The translations under genes and the position numbers were made by a program. From Pohlia nutans (Eukaryota; Streptophyta; Bryopsida; Bryales; Mniaceae), in NCBI GenBank assembly GCA_022496805.1, contig CM040101.1, forward strand, positions 6,450,501 to 6,514,500: a stretch of 64,000 nucleotides of DNA, read 5' to 3'. This document shows, in pieces, positions 28,870 to 39,763 of this stretch (its first letter is position 1; every line of letters starts with the position of its first letter). Below the pieces are notes generated by a model. That model searched no databases, was not told where the DNA came from, and was given only the letters and a program-made list of their open reading frames with translations.

Positions 28870-31800
28870 GATAGAGTGTACGTGATACTGGAGTTATCGA
28901 GGAAAGTTAAACACTAGTGGAAGATCAAATTCCGGACCATCTAGAGAATGAAATTGTTGTGGGTCAACTTCCTGAAGCAATAGTCGTATGTATTGTTCTC
29001 TATTAGGTTTCTTGTGCTGCTATTTGGTGTTTTCAGTTCGAAATTCATATTGAAAATGAAATTTAATTGTGCTTGGAAATATGTTTTAGGTGTGCGTTGA
29101 CGCTAATGCAACTCACATGGACGAGGTAGTCAATCTCAATGACTTCGAGAGTGATGAACAAGTGTTTTGTACATGTACCGAGGAGTATGATGAGGTTGAG
29201 ATCTACAAAAAAAGTTGGTAGTGTTGAGAAGATTATTTTTGATTCTGTGTCACCTAGTTGGGCCGCTAGAGTAGCGATTGTTCTGAACACACACAATAAG
29301 TTTAACCATATTTGTAGTCCTCTCTATTCTCTACAATATGTGTCCACTTCTCCTGCAGAATATGATCCTACTTCACCAATATTGTCTTCTCCTCCTTTAT
29401 ATCCACGGTTCTTGCAAAGCTTCAAGATGAATTTGGCTACTTCGCCTATTCTGCTATTATGACTTAGCATTCAAAACTTTAGAAGATTAGGTAAAAGGAC
29501 ATCTTCACTGGGAAAGAGAGTTTATAGGAGATTAACTTAGTTTTGTATCTCTACAATGCCTCAGGCTTAATAATTTTATACTTGTTCTTTCATTGATCTA
29601 CAATTGTTGTTTGAAGTTTCAGAGTTCAGTTCGTGTAGAACTCAATGACATGCTTGACAATAATGATTTCCAGCGTGCTCTTGGAGGATCGAATGATAAT
29701 ATTCTCGACAAAGATGAGTTGGAAGCAAAAGATCTGTCAACTTAGCTGGTCCGCACAATGCAGAAGCTCAACTCCATGTCAACAATATATGAGGTTTGCA
29801 TTATACCGATATTTGACTCGCGGGTGTCAATATCATTGCGTTGTATGGTAAGTATGCCTATTGTACGGCCCGATCTCAGTTTCTTTGAAGATGACTTTAT
29901 TCATGATTACCGTGAGGGAGCAACGGTGTTCTACATTTCTACAACCACAGGTGGGGCACTCTATAGGGTTTTTGTGCACCATGTGGTACGGAGGGGTATT
30001 TGATTAAGGGCTATTTACCTCAAAGGCACAAATTAAAGGTTCCCTATAGTTACTTAATTTTGTAATATGACTTATTTTTTTGCACCCTACCATTACTTAT
30101 ATTGCCCATGTCACTGCATTTTTTTATAGTCTATATTATTTTTAAGTAATAAAAGTTAATTTATAAGTATCTTCAATGCAAAAGTGGTGGTTTAAAGTAT
30201 GGAAACAACGCGCAGAAACCATACATATCACTGCAAAAACTAAGTCCAAAACAAAATATTGCAAACACATGTGTATCGTTAACCAAATCACAAAAGTACT
30301 TAACTGTGATGATGTAGTATACAAAAACAACTCAATCAACCTAGTTAAGAGATACAGACCATAGAATTATATCATACATAATTAAGAGATACATAGTTAA
30401 TCATCACCATTATAGTAAGCAATAGCTCACTCATTCCAAGTCATGCTTTGGTTTAAAGGCACGAAGAAGTAGACATTGTAGAATACAGAACATCTGGCAA
30501 TGGATCACTTGAAATTGAACCCCAACATTTGATGAAAAACAGAAGTACAAAAGTGTGTACACGATATGCATAATACAACATGAATATGTCTTTCATTGAA
30601 AAAAAAACACATACCCAGAAAACAGTGAGAAACTAGGATTTCATATACAAACGGGAGTCCATTACCTTGTATCATACAATTGCAAGTGGCGAAGACGACA
30701 ATGAAAATGAAGCAATATAAAGCGCACATATATTCACAAACAAGAGTGAACGTGTGTTCACAAACACAACACCCGCTCCGTAAAGGTTTGTGCCCATACA
30801 CAAAAAATCTACAACGATTGCAACCATGCACAAGTCCTTTGGCTTTTCTACAAGTCTGTGCAGGTGGGATACTAAGGAGGCAGAAAAAAAAACTCCCACA
30901 TTGTCTATAGCACCATCACTATAACAAACAACGTATTCTTGCAGCCAGCCCGACTTGAGGTGCAGACGGATTGCATAGAGGTGTGTTACGTCATGGCCGC
31001 CCCAGGCCCGAATAAAAGCGGAACAATCTCTTACCAAGCGCGCACGGACTCTAAATCATAACCCCCCTCTAAAACAACTGTAAACCCAACCCTAAATGAA
31101 AGCAAATCCTAGATCGGATTCTTCCAACCACTCCGCTATGTGTTCACAAACTCCAAATACACCCTAAACTGTAATCCCAATAGATCGTGTGTATTGCTGA
31201 AACTCAGAATCCGCAAGGAAGAACAACCTTGACTAAAGCAGTTCCAAAAACATAGCGAACTCCAGCACGAAGGAAAAAAAAACCTAAGCATTTGCAAACA
31301 GACGTGGGGAAGACGACCAGTAACGAACGCCCTTCCTTTTCATCCATTTTTGGGCAGACGTAGAATCCAATTTTCATCCATCCCTGTGAGGCCTAAACCT
31401 TAAACAGATCTTACTAAACATACGTCCTAGGATCGTTATCTTCAGCCCCTATATTAATTTTACAAATAAGTAATGGCCCACATTTTATACCTATCTACCT
31501 TACTTGTAATGAGATTGTCTACTTTTAATGGACCCTTCATTATATGGAATTCCTTTATAATTTTTATTTCAAATGAATTTAATCCTCTCTATATTATGTC
31601 GCACGTCGTTTTTAATATGCACTAAGTGCCCCACCCATGTCTACAATGAACGAACAAGGTGTAGTGCAATACGTCACAGCCACGGATCGCCAATTATGAA
31701 GTGTGCATTGGCAAGCTGTGAACGATCGCTTTGAAGAGTTCTTGAAGAGTAAGCATTTATTGCATCACTTGCGCAATGTAAATTTCTACGTCTGCAATGG

Positions 31801-34452
31801 TAAATACAAACTACAAGCGTGGTAAAATGTGATCTCTCGAGATCACCTGAAGGACTTGAAGTGACACTACTCGGTAGACACAATTGTCTTGGATACCAAA
31901 GGCCGCATCGATGCAGTCATGCAGGTTAGCATAGCGTCAACAATTACATTATATTCATTTTAAATTTCGTCATGCAATTCTAATAAATTTGATTCTAATC
32001 ATCAAAATCTCACACTTTTAAAATGGCGGTTGCAGACGTATAGAGAATCTCGGGTGGCTCACTTACTGCAATTTACAAACAAAGTGCGGCAGAAAATAGC
32101 ATGAGTTTTATTCATCATAGGTAAAATTTATAAGAATTTATAAAAAAATTACAAATAAGATAGAATGCAATGAAAGAGTACAGGCCATTATAAATAATTT
32201 AGGTACACCACAATTCTGGTCCATTATGATTTTAGTACATGTAATTTAAGGAATTGCGAATGGGATCCAAGGTATTAAACTGAGTACAGTATGTTTTGGA
32301 GGAGAAACAGCTGGAACACAGTTGGTAGGAAAGGGCGGTCAGCTGCGCGGTGGACAAAAAATATGTCTAGAAGTGGATGAAAAATAGGTCTAGAAGTGGA
32401 TGAAAGCTCAATTTTGTCCACCTGAATTTAAAGTCATATTACTTTTAGATTATATTTAAGCCTTTACAAGGAAGATAGCATATAAAAAATTGCATTGGTC
32501 ACCGTTTTATAAAAAATGATAGAGTCCATAATATAGGCCATTTTTTCCCATTAAGTAATTATAGGGGTCCTTTTAATTTCAGCTAGGAAGTAAATAGCTC
32601 CCCAAAAAACACCCCCTCGCCGCACGTAGTACCCAAAATATATGAAGAGTGACCCACCCGAGTAGAGAATTTGCATGTGAAGATGAACTTGATACATATC
32701 TTGTGTCAAGTTTGCAAGTTTGGACTGATGGCGGTCGAGTAGCTGGAGGAGATCATTAGCGCTTCGGATTTACAAAGATGTAAGAACTACATTCAATAGT
32801 CATGGTGTCATCCTCGAGTAGACATTTACAAAACTGATGTGAACACTAAATTTCTATTCCAGCAAGAGATATCAGCTACAAGGGATATTGTGGTTAAGGC
32901 GTACCGTGAACAAACTACAGAGGAAGAAATTACGAAGAATGTCATGGCGCTAGGATTGTGGAAGGACATGAGGAGATGGTCGCGAGTTTGAAGGTGAAGT
33001 TCGGGAAGCTGACATCTATTGTCAATCTAATCTACAGAGACTGGTAACTGCAACAGGTATGTGACACCACCTCTTCATGTGTAGGTTGAAAACTAATGAA
33101 TACGTGTGTTACAGATCGAGGGATACTACGCCTTCAATTCCCTCAATCCGGAGATGTTGTTTGAAAAACTCCATCTCATTACAACGTCAATTGCGAGCCC
33201 GAGAAGAAGATTATGTGGTCGATTTGGTGGAACAGCTCCTCACTAACACAAATTGCACGGAAATTCTCAAGATCCCCGATAAACAAGGACACTCTCAGAA
33301 CATGGCTAGATAAGGCGTGTTGGTATGCCGGGGTAAGTGTTCTGTATCACTCTTTATTGTTTCCAACTGCAGAGTATTTCATCTGTTACAAATATACTAA
33401 CAATTGTTATTTTGTTTATTTTAGTACAAAGTTGTTGCCACGGAGAGCTTCAATAGCATTCTGGCAAAAGACGGTCTTATCATCGATCTCAAAGTTGTTG
33501 AGTCCATCTCCGCTTATCTCGAGAAGTAAAGAATGAAGCTGTGGGATATTCGCTTCAAGGATGTGTTCAAAAAGTCCATCCTCAAAAAAAAAAGACTCTT
33601 TCAACGACCACCCTGATGCTCAGCTCTTAGTACATCGTGTTATTTATCAATACATTTCTAAAGACTCTATATAGTGTTTTTTTTACACTCAACTTAATGA
33701 TTATTTATGAAAAAATCTGTATTATCTAATTTTTTTTACTGGTATTTCATGTTGGAGTTGATTCCGAAGAAGGCTATCAACAAAAAGGACCTTCCTACCT
33801 TCTTAGATTGATGGAGTGATATGTCCGGTACAAAGTGTATGTTTAATTCGACTCCTATGAAGACGTGGACCTCTGCTCATCTCTATGGCGTTGGATGGTA
33901 CTTGAAGTGTAGGCCAAAATACATACATGAGGCTGAAGAAACCCTTTTTGACACTGTGGAGAATACAAACGACGTCGTCTTACTTGAAGACGACGATAGA
34001 GGCATGTACAAGGCCACATGGACGAAAGCAATAGAAAGGATTCATCCTTAAGATCTCAAGAAGAAGGTGAACTTGAAACCCGTTTTTGAAAAGGAGCTTC
34101 TCAAATAGGAGGCACGAAAGGCAAGGGAGATCTAGAAGAGATTATCAAGGGCTGAGAAAGACAAGAAGAAGAAGCCTTAAGTTGATGTAGTTGTTAATAC
34201 AAACAATTTTGCGGTGGTTGATGAAGCTCAAAGCAATCGCGAGTCAAAAAAAATTGGTAAGAAACGAGATTCTTCTCTCATATTCTTCACGTAGGAACGC
34301 CTTACGCAAGGTCTAGTAATCGTTGAGCTTCCTGATGATGACAATTTGCAAAACAACGAGCTCTTTTTGAACTCGCCGCTAAGAACACTAATGTTTGAGG
34401 ACATATGAGCGCATGATGATTTCCATAAAATCATCGCATTCCTCCAAACGGT
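28870..34452 (+). pseudogene. Decayed multi-exon gene with ParB-like remnant (N-terminal block)
   Basis: Successive + strand segments read as protein but are broken by stops. 29092-29240 is an acidic N-terminal region. 29625-30003 reads VELNDMLDNNDFQRALGG, then FFEDDFIHDYREGATVFYIS. 31690-31927 reads VNDRFEEFLKSKHLLHHL, then FYVCNGKYKLQAW and HYSVDTIVLDTKGRID. The last matches the context of the ParB/sulfiredoxin motif DGxHRxxA in degenerate form. 32660-33050 and 33755-34452 continue, ending in a lysine-rich and acidic tail. GT-AG-like joins are visible (for example after 31927 and 29986). More than ten in-frame stops occur. The downstream block 37374-39759 probably belongs to the same gene. 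The ParB assignment rests on weak motifs. Confidence 0.5.
30504..31037 (-). other. Unrecognised open frame, - strand
   Basis: A 121-codon frame without an ATG start (31037-30672) reads DCSAFIRAWGGHDVTHLYAI and LQEYVVCYSDGAIDNVG. Immediately upstream, CGCGCTTG|GTAAGAG could be a splice donor after a leader-like stretch (31060-31400) with the plant-style word TTTAGGGTTGGG. This could be a small - strand gene inside the pseudogene's intron, or chance. No family recognised. Confidence 0.25.
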
Positions 34453-34636
34453 ATTACTCTCCACCATTCACATGTATTTATACACTTCTTTCGTTTCCAT
34501 ACTAAAGTTTAAACCTTCACAGAGTTTTATAGTGCATTATGAGCACTTTAACTGCACGGGAGGTCAATGTGTCATACAAAGTGGATTGAGGGGGGTTTGT
34601 GAACCTTAAGTACCTCCAAGCAACGAAGATAGATAT

Positions 34637-34775
34637 GAACTCCGGTCCTCTTTCGAGGCCGGCGTGAATAAAGTGTCTGTTCGTCTTGACAATGAGCCAG
34701 TGCCCACCGGACAAAGGGCCATTGGTGCAAGACTACTCTCCCCTTTCGAGAATAGACACTTTAGTGACCAGAGAT
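34637..34775. repeat. Dispersed repeat R1, copy B
   Basis: Partner of 1225-1385 in the same orientation, with GGCGTGAATAAAGTGTC and GGACAAAGGGCCATTGG conserved and a compensated GC-rich hairpin at its start. It lies between the pseudogene block and a SINE. Confidence 0.6.
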
Positions 34776-34849
34776 AAGTACTAGTAACACTAGTAACAAT
34801 GATTAGTTAGATCCCGTGTGGGCATAATTTGGTGTTTTTTTTTTGTTGG

Positions 34850-35085
34850 TGGTCGCCAAGTCATGGTTCCAAGGTTGGTTGGAGAGGGACGTTTGTGTTA
34901 CAATTATACGGTCCGGGTTCAATTCCCGTTGAGTCCGTCTGAGGGTTATTGTGATATACATGACTTGGTGCTGCTAGTGAATCCATCATAGGCAGGAAAG
35001 TTTGTACCAACCAACCGGCCCCGTCCTATCTACTTGAGACAAGTGTTTACTTTGAGCTAGTCAAAAATAAATAAATAAGTGGTGG
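34850..35085 (+). mobile_element. tRNA-derived SINE
   Basis: GTTGGTTGGAGAGGG (A-box-like) and GGGTTCAATTCCCG (B box) lie 45 bp apart, followed by a body and a tail of AATA repeats near 35068-35082. The orientation is + from box order and tail. It is a different family from the SINE at 17036. Confidence 0.6.
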
Positions 35086-35127
35086 TCTTCACCATTACCC
35101 TCCTTTTCTTTATTAGTTTTGTTTTAT

Positions 35128-35547
35128 TCAGTAATCTATTGGTAGTGGTTGGTTATTTTCTATTTTCCTTTTATGTAGAATAATTGATCCAGCGTGTTGT
35201 ATAGCAATGGTATTTATTTCTTTGAATGTGTTTTTAATGGTGGTTTCTGGTAGTTTGAATTTTGTTTCGAGGAGTTTCATTGAGGGAGTATGCGTTGTAC
35301 CTCTAGCTCCTGCTGTGATGACTATGAGTGGATCAACTTTCCACCCTAAATTAATGATGTTATTAATAAGTGGTTGGTATTTCTGGTTTTTATTTTCAAT
35401 TGTTTCTTGTGGGAACCTGTCGTTACAATATGTAAATTCAATAAATTGAATTGTGAGATTGTCTAATGGGTTTCCAAGCAACGAACTCCTAATCAATTGT
35501 GAGATATTGGGATAACTTGGGTGATGTTGTGGTAAAAGAGTGCTCAA
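35128..35547 (-). pseudogene. LINE-like ORF C-terminal fragment
   Basis: A 139-codon - strand frame ends at a stop and includes VDPLIVITAGARGTTHTPSM, IQHAGSIILHKRKIEN and a proline/asparagine-rich end. I associate this tail with reverse-transcriptase polyproteins of non-LTR elements, from recollection of similar sequences rather than a catalytic motif; no YADD box is present. It is open at its 5' end near 35550, consistent with 5' truncation. It could instead be an unrelated protein fragment. Confidence 0.4.
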
Positions 35548-37373
35548 ATGGACAATTTAGATAAACAAAGCTAAATTGCACCCTCACAATAAATTACAGC
35601 ACATTAACGAATTCTAAAACATCACAAATGACATAATATTCAATCAAATGCCTTTAAGTTATTCAAGGAAACTTAGGTATCAAAATCAATGCTTAAATAG
35701 GCAATTTAGATGCACAAAGGGGCTAAATTGGGCCCTAAAATTTTAGGACAGCACAGACAGTTCAACCTAAATGTCCATGACACATACAAGAACCAACAAA
35801 TAGATCAAAAAGACATAATAACATGAACATTCCACACAAATCAACAATTCCATTCCAAAATTATGTTAAAATAGGATTTGGGTGTAATTTTCGGACAAAA
35901 ATTGGGTAGTGCTTATGTACAATCCAAAAACACCAAAAATTGCAACAATTAGCTACATAAACAATGATTCAAACACTAACCACTCTAACACACAATCGAA
36001 AACATATAATTAACACAACTCATAAATTCATTGCATCAACCAAAATATTATAAAATGAACAACCTGCAATTACAATTACAATTATAAAGATTAGTAAACA
36101 AGGAGTTGAATACACCTCGATAGGTGTTCCAAAAACCCTTACAAGTAGCTCCCTTCGTATTATCACCGAGCCGTTCTATATTATCACCAAAAAGGTCGCA
36201 GTTAGATCGTGAATTCTTGGATCCCCAACTTGGTCGCCCACTTCTTCTTGTCGTGATTAACTACTCCTTGTCGCCGTCACCGCAATGATCACCGTTGTTT
36301 TGCTCGAATTGTAAGCGCCTCCAATCACCGCACCGTGACCTCCTTCATCGTTGCCACACTATCAGTGTCACCACGTTTATCTTGATCGTGCTCCTCGGGC
36401 TCAGCTCGCCACGCCACAACCACGCAAGGATCCACCAACCACGCCAAAATCCTAATGCTAATTTCTCTCCAGATCCCAAAATACTCAAAATCAAGAGTGC
36501 ACCAATGCTTCCACGAAAACCCTAGCATTGTTTCTCTTTCTCCTAATGCAAGAGATTTAGATCTAATCGTCAAATTTCTACCTACACCTTCCTAATATCA
36601 AGAGATCAGGGCTCCACCCACAAAGACTACGACCAGAGAGAAAAGAATAAAAGAAGGGAATAAGCGAGACAGAGGATTTAAATACTACATCCATCCATCT
36701 ATCTAACCTTATCCATCCAAACCATCCATTCATCCAAACTCTACAACTAGTCTAATTCTTACCTAACCTCCTCTACTAGATAACTTCTACATTCATCATT
36801 GTTCTGATTTTTACTCATCAAGCACCCACTAGTCCTAGTTTCTACTTACCAACATAACCCTTTGTTCTAATTTATCAATCAAACACGCACTTGTTATAAT
36901 TTCCACAAATCAAACACACATTTGTTCTAATTTATCAATCAAACACGCACTTGTTATAATTTCCACAAATCAAACACACATTTGTTCTAATTTCTATCCA
37001 AAAAATGAACTATTGTTTTAATTCTTACCTACCAATTAAAAGACTACTCTAAATGATCACCAGAAAATAACTATATAACATCAAACACCATTAAAACCAA
37101 AATCGCACAATAAATTGCAAAAGCCACAATTGATCAATTTGATTTTTACAAACTTATACAAATCACACAATAAGTCACTCACGGCGAAACATTAACCACC
37201 TACTAAAGACTCTACTAGAATATCATCAAATCTCCAAATCTAATAAAATACATAGAATAACTACTAGGAATGTATAAAAATCACCTAATACCACGATAAA
37301 TGCTTTGTCGTGGTTTGTGAAGTGTTTAGACGGTTCACATGCATTCAGACATTTGTTTATGTATGTGATGCAG
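35548..37373. other. AT-rich unassigned spacer
   Basis: No gene recognised. It may be intron or insertion sequence between the two blocks of the ParB/methyltransferase-like pseudogene. It contains a 60-bp tandem duplication. Confidence 0.45.
36861..36980. repeat. Perfect 60-bp tandem duplication
   Basis: Two identical copies of a 60-bp unit starting TTTGTTCTAATTTATCAATC, plus a partial third beginning at 36981. Confidence 0.9.
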
Positions 37374-37828
37374 CATCGTGGAGATTGAGATCGCAAGTTC
37401 AAGGGGCGTCTAAATGCAAAGGGCACCATTGATCTCATGTTGGTGGACTACCAAGAAGATTTATACGTCCCTACAGTATCAAACCCATCCAATGTAGTCA
37501 TAACTCGTTGGAATAGATTTGTGCCCGCCAATTTTGCAGCCATTTTTGAGTTCGCAGATAACCACCTCCAAGACGATGGAGTCATTGTCGTCATCCACCC
37601 GTACAATGTGGCAGTGAACTCAGTCGTTCTCGATTATTCAGACATATACAACTTTGAGGAACGGAAGAATTGGGTGTACATGAACCATTTGCATTTATGT
37701 TATTCAACAAATTAGCAGTTGACGGTACATTAATCCTTCAACCTTAAATCAAACTCCATAGCACTACAATCTTTGTTTTATTTTTAGTATTTCATTGACT
37801 ACATTCAAGTGTAATTTTGTTTTGTCTT

Positions 37829-38755
37829 CATCACAAACTTGGCAAGTCATGTTTTTGCAATGTTTTATGTATGTTGTTGAGATGAACAGGGGTGATTAGG
37901 TTCAACATACGTTTTACATATGTTTATCATATAAGAAACGTACACACGACATATTACAAATATGAAAAAACACATCATCATAAAATTTATGATCAAATTT
38001 ACATGTTTGTAATATGTCCTTTGTATGTTTTTTTTACAATAAACATACATTAACCGTATATCGAACGTAATCACCCATGTTCATCTCAACAACATACGTA
38101 AAACATTGTGAAAACATGGCTTCCTAAGGGGTGAAAGCAAGGTAAAGTGGACCACTAAATTACACTATGAAGATCCAACAATGCAGGGTTCAAAAATGCA
38201 TATTAAATTTGAAATTTTTGAATTCTTTTTTTTTCAAGAAATTAGTATATGTATTGCTTTACAAAGTCAAACAATTTTTTGGAAAAAATTATCTTCAAAT
38301 GAATTTATATATGTCTATACAATTTGAAAAAGTAGCACAAATTGAAAAAGAATTTGGTGACAATCAAGAAAGTTTGCAAGAAATAGGCTAAAAGTGCATT
38401 AAATTATTTTATTATTTATTTTCTTTTATATGAAGCCCTCAACATCATCATGAACTTCAAGAATATTTAAAAAAAAATCAAATTGAAAATACTTAACGTC
38501 ATCAAATTTGCGTTTGAAACTAGATTTAGACATTTTTTTCAAACACTACTTTTAGTAAACTTTTTTGAAGATATTCTTTTGAAACTTTGGATTTAAGTAT
38601 ATAGAACATCAATAAAGGGCTCCATGAAAAAAAAAAAACCAAAATAAAAGATAATTTGGTATAATTTTATAGCCTTTGGCAAAAAAATCAGATTTCAGCA
38701 TAGCGGCGCAACTTTTTGGTACAAAATACCATGCTTTCATCCTAAGTTTGTGATG
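37829..38755. mobile_element. MITE with 60-bp inverted repeats, itself interrupted
   Basis: The left end is CATCACAAACTTGGCAAG; the right end is the inverse, split by the inserted element 38129-38742. Inverted identity covers about 70 bp including ATGTTGTTGAGATGAACA. Without the insert it is about 309 bp. It sits in the intron of the methyltransferase-like pseudogene. The target duplication is unclear. Confidence 0.75.
38129..38742 (+). mobile_element. 614-bp element E1, copy 1 (nested)
   Basis: The ends are GGGTGAAAGCAAGGTA and the inverse of GGATGAAAGCATGGTA. It is inserted in the right end of the 37829-38755 MITE at TAAG, present on both sides (38125-38128 and 38743-38746). The host repeat fixes the boundary: removing the insert and one TAAG restores the host inverted repeat. 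An inverted, nearly identical copy is at 46232-46842. It contains a 74-codon open frame with no known domain. Confidence 0.85.
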
Positions 38756-39190
38756 TTGTAATGTTTCAGACGCAGAGATTTAGAGCATATCTTTTTGTCA
38801 AGAAGCAATGCTCCAACTTTGGATTCAATCATCTTTTGTCAATGAATGAGGTTGGAGTCGATATTGGTTTAGACGAGTGGTTTGAGAACTACACCACCAA
38901 ATCTGACCAGGCCATGAATGGAATCAAGCCCTAGCGTGGACCACATGAAAAAAACAAGGGTTTCTAGCAAGTTCTCATTGAGGCTTGCTCAAATCCAAGG
39001 GACATTGTTCTTGACTACAACGCTATAACTGGTAACTTCTATTCTTTCCGATTGTTGTGAATTCATCGTGTTCTGATAACGTGATTCCTTGTACGTGGAC
39101 CTTAATCTCATGAACTTTGTATTTGTATCCCAAACGCTTCAATTCATGTTTTGTAGAACGTCAACCGTTACAGTGGTTTTGGAGGAGGAG

Positions 39191-39192
<2 letters not shown>

Positions 39193-39250
<58 letters not shown>
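39193..39250. repeat. (AT)29 microsatellite within decayed coding sequence
   Basis: Twenty-nine AT dinucleotides lie between reading-frame segments EEEKY and DALIVPL, reading as an Ile-Tyr run. Confidence 0.95.
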
Positions 39251-39254
<4 letters not shown>

Positions 39255-39763
39255 CCCTCATTGTTCCTCTTGTGTGAGCAAAGTTAGCTCATCTTCACCA
39301 CGGCCTCGAGCATTGAAGCGCTCACAAGATATGGACACCATGGAGATTGTTCCGATGCAGATCAAGAGAAGACATTAGAGTAAGTATTTTTGAATTAAAA
39401 TTAACTCACCATATGATGATGACAATGACATGCACGTCATAATACTCATGACTTCCCTATGTTATGTAGATCTTCAATCGGAATGAGCCTTCTTTGACAC
39501 AAACTCTTCTTTGTTGCCTGCGGTTTCTTCCCAAATCCATCGAAACCCTTTGAGCTCCCCGTGTACGTGGAGCCTTTCGCAAGGGCATTTACAACGCATG
39601 GTTTTGACGATGTAGAGATGATAGAGGGAGTTGTTGACACTGGTGTTTCGCATTTTATGGACATAGAGGTTGCGGAGTCTTTACGCACGAATAGTTCTAG
39701 CTCTTTATCTAAGACATCGTCTTTTAAGGCTGAGGACTCTTATGATGCTTCTTCCTAGTAGAC

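Larger units (their letters stand above)
37374..39759 (+). pseudogene. Decayed amino-methyltransferase-like gene (C-terminal block)
   Basis: Exon 37374-37724 reads TIDLMLVDYQED (position of the DPPY motif IV), then FEFADNHLQDDGVIVVIHPY and NWVYMNHLHLC. Splicing over 37725-38769 stays in phase to TQRFRAYLFVKKQ, then IEACSNPRDIVLDYNAITG, the position of motif I (normally VLDxFxGxG). Next comes TVTVVLEEEKY with a (TA)n expansion and DALIVPL, then a serine-rich end at 39561-39759. Motif IV before motif I is the order of beta-class N4-cytosine/N6-adenine DNA methyltransferases (Pfam N6_N4_Mtase). Catalytic residues are degenerate and stops are present (TGA near 37386, TAG at 37712, 38933 and 38968). 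Established context: N4-cytosine methyltransferases are reported in Marchantia. Family assignment is inference from motif order. Confidence 0.5.
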
